Positions 60,572 through 64,000 of a stretch of 64,000 bases of DNA are shown here, in pieces. The notes beneath the pieces were generated by a model. It searched no databases. It was not told where the DNA came from and saw only the letters and a program-made list of their open reading frames with translations. The stretch is from Paramecium tetraurelia (taxonomy: Eukaryota; Ciliophora; Oligohymenophorea; Peniculida; Parameciidae). Both the position numbers and the translations under genes were made by a program. Position 1 is the first letter of the stretch. Every line of letters begins with the position of its first letter. Location of the stretch: contig NW_001799266.1 of NCBI RefSeq assembly GCF_000165425.1, positions 62,001 through 126,000 on the forward strand. Reading direction: 5' to 3'.

Positions 60572-63500
60572 ATGTTCCTACTCATTTATTTTTAATTTGC
60601 ATTTGCTCTTTAAGATTGCTAATAATAATATTAAGATTGTTTTAATCAAGATAATTGCATCATAAAAGACTGCGAAGCTTAATTATTTGTATAAACTACA
60701 TGGAAATTTTAAAATATTACTATGAAAAATGTTGTTTTCAACATAGAAAATCATTAATCTTAGGTTGAAGAATACTCCATAACAGCCTAAATTATGACTA
60801 TATAATCTTCGACGTTTTAATAAAACATCGGAGAATACTTTGTAGATTTAGCATTTCAGGGACTGGAAATCATACTTTAAGATATAGACTTTGTCTTATT
60901 TGAGAAAGTTTAATTTACAGCAAAAACTCTATAATTGTAGGATGTTGTGATGAATACCAATTTCCTAATGATGTATTCTGATTATGTTGAATTGGAAAAC
61001 TCCCTAATATAATGCCATTTTTTAAAGTGTCTTGGTGCTGATTGTCTGTGTAATTAAGGTTACTGTAATAAAAATTTGATTGGAGAAATAAAACCATTTA
61101 AGAGAATTCCCGTTAATTTAGAAGAGAATTTCACTCTTGGTATTGCAGCAGATGAAGTACTGTTACAAAACACATAATTATTTGGAAGTAGTATTGGTAT
61201 TTATGCGAATAAATCTAATATAACCATCGATTCTAAATCTATTGTTTATGCATCTGGTTTAGGATGCAAGGAATAATAAGGATATGGTTGTGGATTTTAT
61301 GATTGGATGTTATCCTACACTTTGAAATGTGGATCTTCTGGAGGGAGTCATGGTGGCTTTGGTGGAAGACCCAAATCATAAGTGCTTGATTTTGATGAAT
61401 AGTGCAAAAAGTTAATACCTAGAGAAGCTTATGGAAATCCATTTAATCCATTATTTGAGGGATCTGGAGGTGGAGGAAACTACTTTGGAGGATATGGTGG
61501 AGGAGTTATCTATTTTTAGAGTATCAATATTATAATAGATGGAACAATAGAAACCAATGGGGAATCTTCTTAGAGAGATGATTCTATTATCTATGGTGGG
61601 GGGTCTGGTGGATCAATTTAATTTAGAGGCAAACTGTTTGGAAGAGGACTTGTATCTGCTGAAGGTGGTGAAGGATCAAAAATTAGTGGGAAAGGAAGCG
61701 GAGGCAGAATATTTTTTGATGATCCAATGAATCATAATCTGAAAATAACTACAGGCCTGAAGTCTTCATAAGGAACTATATATTATAATGAGTGTCCTTA
61801 AGGATTTGGAATAATTAGATAAGATTCAAGGTGTACATAATGTCCATCAGGGTTTTATACTTATTTATCAAGCGTTGGAGAATGCAAAAGATGCATTAAT
61901 TATGATGATGATGTTAATATTTATGAATAATCGATCAGTCCAATATGTAAAATATAATCATGTAAATATGGAAAAATACTTGATAAATAATAATGTGTCG
62001 TATATAATTTTGTTAGGTAATCTGGAGGTGAAAATGTTTTATTTGGCATCATTTTCTTTATTGGATTACTGGTCGTAAATTTCATCATATTCCTCTGTCT
62101 ATAAAAGCGAATCTCTAATCATAAAGTTAACTAAACTATATCCTTCTCAGACCTCCAAGAAAATCCTAATTTATACGAAGCAGCATCAGAAGATCCGAGA
62201 TTTCTACCTGAAGATCTTCCTTACTACGTTAAAAGGTTATATATTTAAGGCAACAACACTCCTAGTACTCCATGGCATTTACCTCTTCATACTTAACTTG
62301 ATCAATAGGATATCAATAATATAGTTTCGAATATTAACTCTATTGGATAATACACAAAATGGTAATAAATCTCGTTAGTGTTCTTAAAGATTTGGTACTT
62401 CCCTTTTTACTTTATATTATTAAAGTACTACCAAAAGAAAAAATCTAAGCAGATCTTCAGCTTTATGCAAAAGAATAATAGATTTAGCATTTATTGTCTG
62501 AAACTATCCTGTAGTTCAGATTACACTTTAGCCTATATAGATGTCTTGAATTATAATAATAACATCTTAGATTGGAACAAATCCACTCAATTTCCAATTT
62601 CCTTAGTGTTATAAGGAGATGGAGATTTCCTATTTCCTTGGTAAATCAATTTAAAAGATCCCTTGGTAAAATCAATGAAGATGTCATTTGAGAAATAGAA
62701 GATATTTATGCCAATAGATGACGGTGATTCAGATGGTTTATTATCTGAAAATGATGAAGAGGAAATACACACTTTTGATGAATTCATTATAAAATTCAAT
62801 TTATTAATGTTGCAGATAGATATTAGAAAGGGAAATGCAGAATTCATTAAAAATTGTTTTTCTTTATTTGAATTTATTGATGAAAGCAATAGTGAGATTT
62901 TCAACAAAAAACAAATCTTGTTAGATATATGTTTTCACATTTTGGGATTTCAATAATCATCTTTGATCATATTGACTACTTAAAAGCTTCTCGATTTTCA
63001 ATAGACTTTGAGAGAACTCCATTATATAGTGAATTACAAATCAGAATATCAGATTAAGGTATCAGTTAATTTTGAAAAGTAAGATTTTAATGTCAAGAGA
63101 TATTACGATAATTAAATTGTAATTAATACTATTAATGATATAAATAAACAAATAACAATGTATTAAAGGTATGAGGAAGACAAAGAGGAATTGAATAATC
63201 TAAAAATGTAAATGCAAAGGAAAATAGAGGCTGATGGAATACTCACTCCATTATTAGCTTAAAAGTAGGACGCAGAAGAAGAAGAGGATAATCATTTATA
63301 AAAAAATAATAAGTGTAATATATTGTGGGTTAGAATTATAAGATTCATCACAATTACATTTTCTTATTTTCTACGTTATAGAGATTTCAAAAATGAGAGA
63401 ATGCTGACATCAGTTTTGGTTGTGCTATGCATAATTCAAATTACGCTTTATGTGATATATGTATTAGAATTGATAGTTGATGTTTTCGACACAACATATT

Positions 63501-63855
63501 TAGATTAACAGTACTTTTTTACCTTTTATGTTGTCGAAGCTATTGTGTAAATAACCTTGTTCCCCTTCTCATAACTAATTACTGAAATAGTTTTGGTGAT
63601 TTGGGTAAGAGTATTGATTGTTATGTGTAGTTATTGAATCCGCAGAAGAAGTATTTTGGAAAGAACTTCTTAATCTTCAACTTCTGTTCCACCATCAACA
63701 ATATGATTTTATCAATATTTGCCATCATAGAATTTGCAATAATCACCATATAGAATTTAGAATCAGACTATTACTTCTTTGCATCAGTAAAGCTAATTCT
63801 ATTTTTGATCCAAAGTGTACAAGGGTATCTAGGGACTAAGTATTTAACCCTCTGA
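60572..63855 (+). CDS. Large glycine-rich membrane protein, ciliate/plant-type family
   Basis: One intron (26 nt, 63605-63630) and 1,086 codons including stop. The signal peptide is MFLLIYFQFAFALQD, then a Cys-rich region. A Gly-rich beta-helix-like domain follows (KCGSSGGSHGGFGGRPKS; GSGGGGNYFGGYGGGVIYFQ; IYGGGSGGSIQFRGKLFG; KISGKGSGGRIFFDD), each unit likely one coil. A Cys-rich EGF-like stretch (CTQCPSGFYTYLSSVGECKR) leads to a membrane helix, VLFGIIFFIGLLVVNFIIFL. The long C-terminal part has further hydrophobic segments (SVLVVLCIIQITLYVIYVLE; FLIFNFCSTINNMILSIFAI). I recall similar glycine-rich multi-pass proteins in ciliates and plants, without an assigned role. It is probably a surface or lumenal protein. 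Confidence 0.75.
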
Positions 63856-63963
63856 ATACATTACTTACAAGAAATTAAGAATAATTAAAATATCATACAA
63901 ATATTATAATTCTAGACAATATTATTCAGGCTATTCTATTTTCAATAATTTAAATTAAAAATT

Positions 63964-64000
63964 ATGCAAGTAGAACCGTATATAAATTCTGTGGTGAAGA
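63964..64000 (+). CDS. Start of a gene running off the window
   Basis: ATG at 63964 opens MQVEPYINSVVK, followed by the window end. The codons look protein-like, the spacer before it (about 108 bp) is typical of this region, and no TGA interrupts it. Too short to name. Confidence 0.4.
   Translation, partial: MQVEPYINSVVK

Overview
This looks like macronuclear DNA of a Paramecium, probably of the P. tetraurelia group. The sequence is very AT-rich. Long reading frames appear only when TAA and TAG are read as glutamine and TGA as the sole stop (ciliate code 6). Frames are joined across tiny introns, mostly 22-30 nt, that begin GTA and end TAG or AAG. Genes are packed so tightly that some neighbours share bases. 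Several products are ciliate-typical: a trichocyst matrix protein, a ciliary CFAP43-like protein, a PiggyMac-like domesticated transposase, and cysteine-rich secreted proteins.

Layout. 1-15 kb: end of a coiled-coil gene, PP4 regulatory subunit 3, a Rho-type GTPase overlapping a SAM-FHA gene, a small unknown gene, a trichocyst matrix protein, SPT5 with a five-copy ~54-bp repeat upstream, a mitochondrial tyrosyl-tRNA synthetase whose start codon overlaps that of a CAMK/AMPK-like kinase, a syntaxin-like SNARE and a coiled-coil protein. 15-27 kb: a RAP-domain protein, a HAD-like phosphatase, a bZIP-like protein, an ARID-like protein, a gene-poor AT-rich stretch and a large unknown gene. 27-40 kb: three tandem cysteine-rich secreted proteins, a membrane-anchored methyltransferase, a 1,336-residue type I membrane protein, a gene-poor stretch and an intronless pseudokinase-like/MORN gene. 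40-54 kb: CFAP43-like, two tandem dCache-type membrane proteins, an 84-residue ubiquitin-like protein, a NAK-family kinase, a multi-zinc-knuckle protein, a divergent importin-alpha-like protein and tRNA-Lys(CTT). 54-64 kb: the PiggyMac-like gene, a second pseudokinase/MORN gene, a mitochondrial carrier, a large glycine-rich membrane protein and the first codons of another gene.

There is no operon logic. Most neighbours are functionally unrelated, apart from the tandem paralogue groups (27-31 kb and 46-49 kb) and the dispersed pseudokinase/MORN pair. All coordinates, splice sites and family calls were read by eye. Where summed exon lengths were checked they are multiples of three, except in CFAP43, where two one-base surpluses remain.
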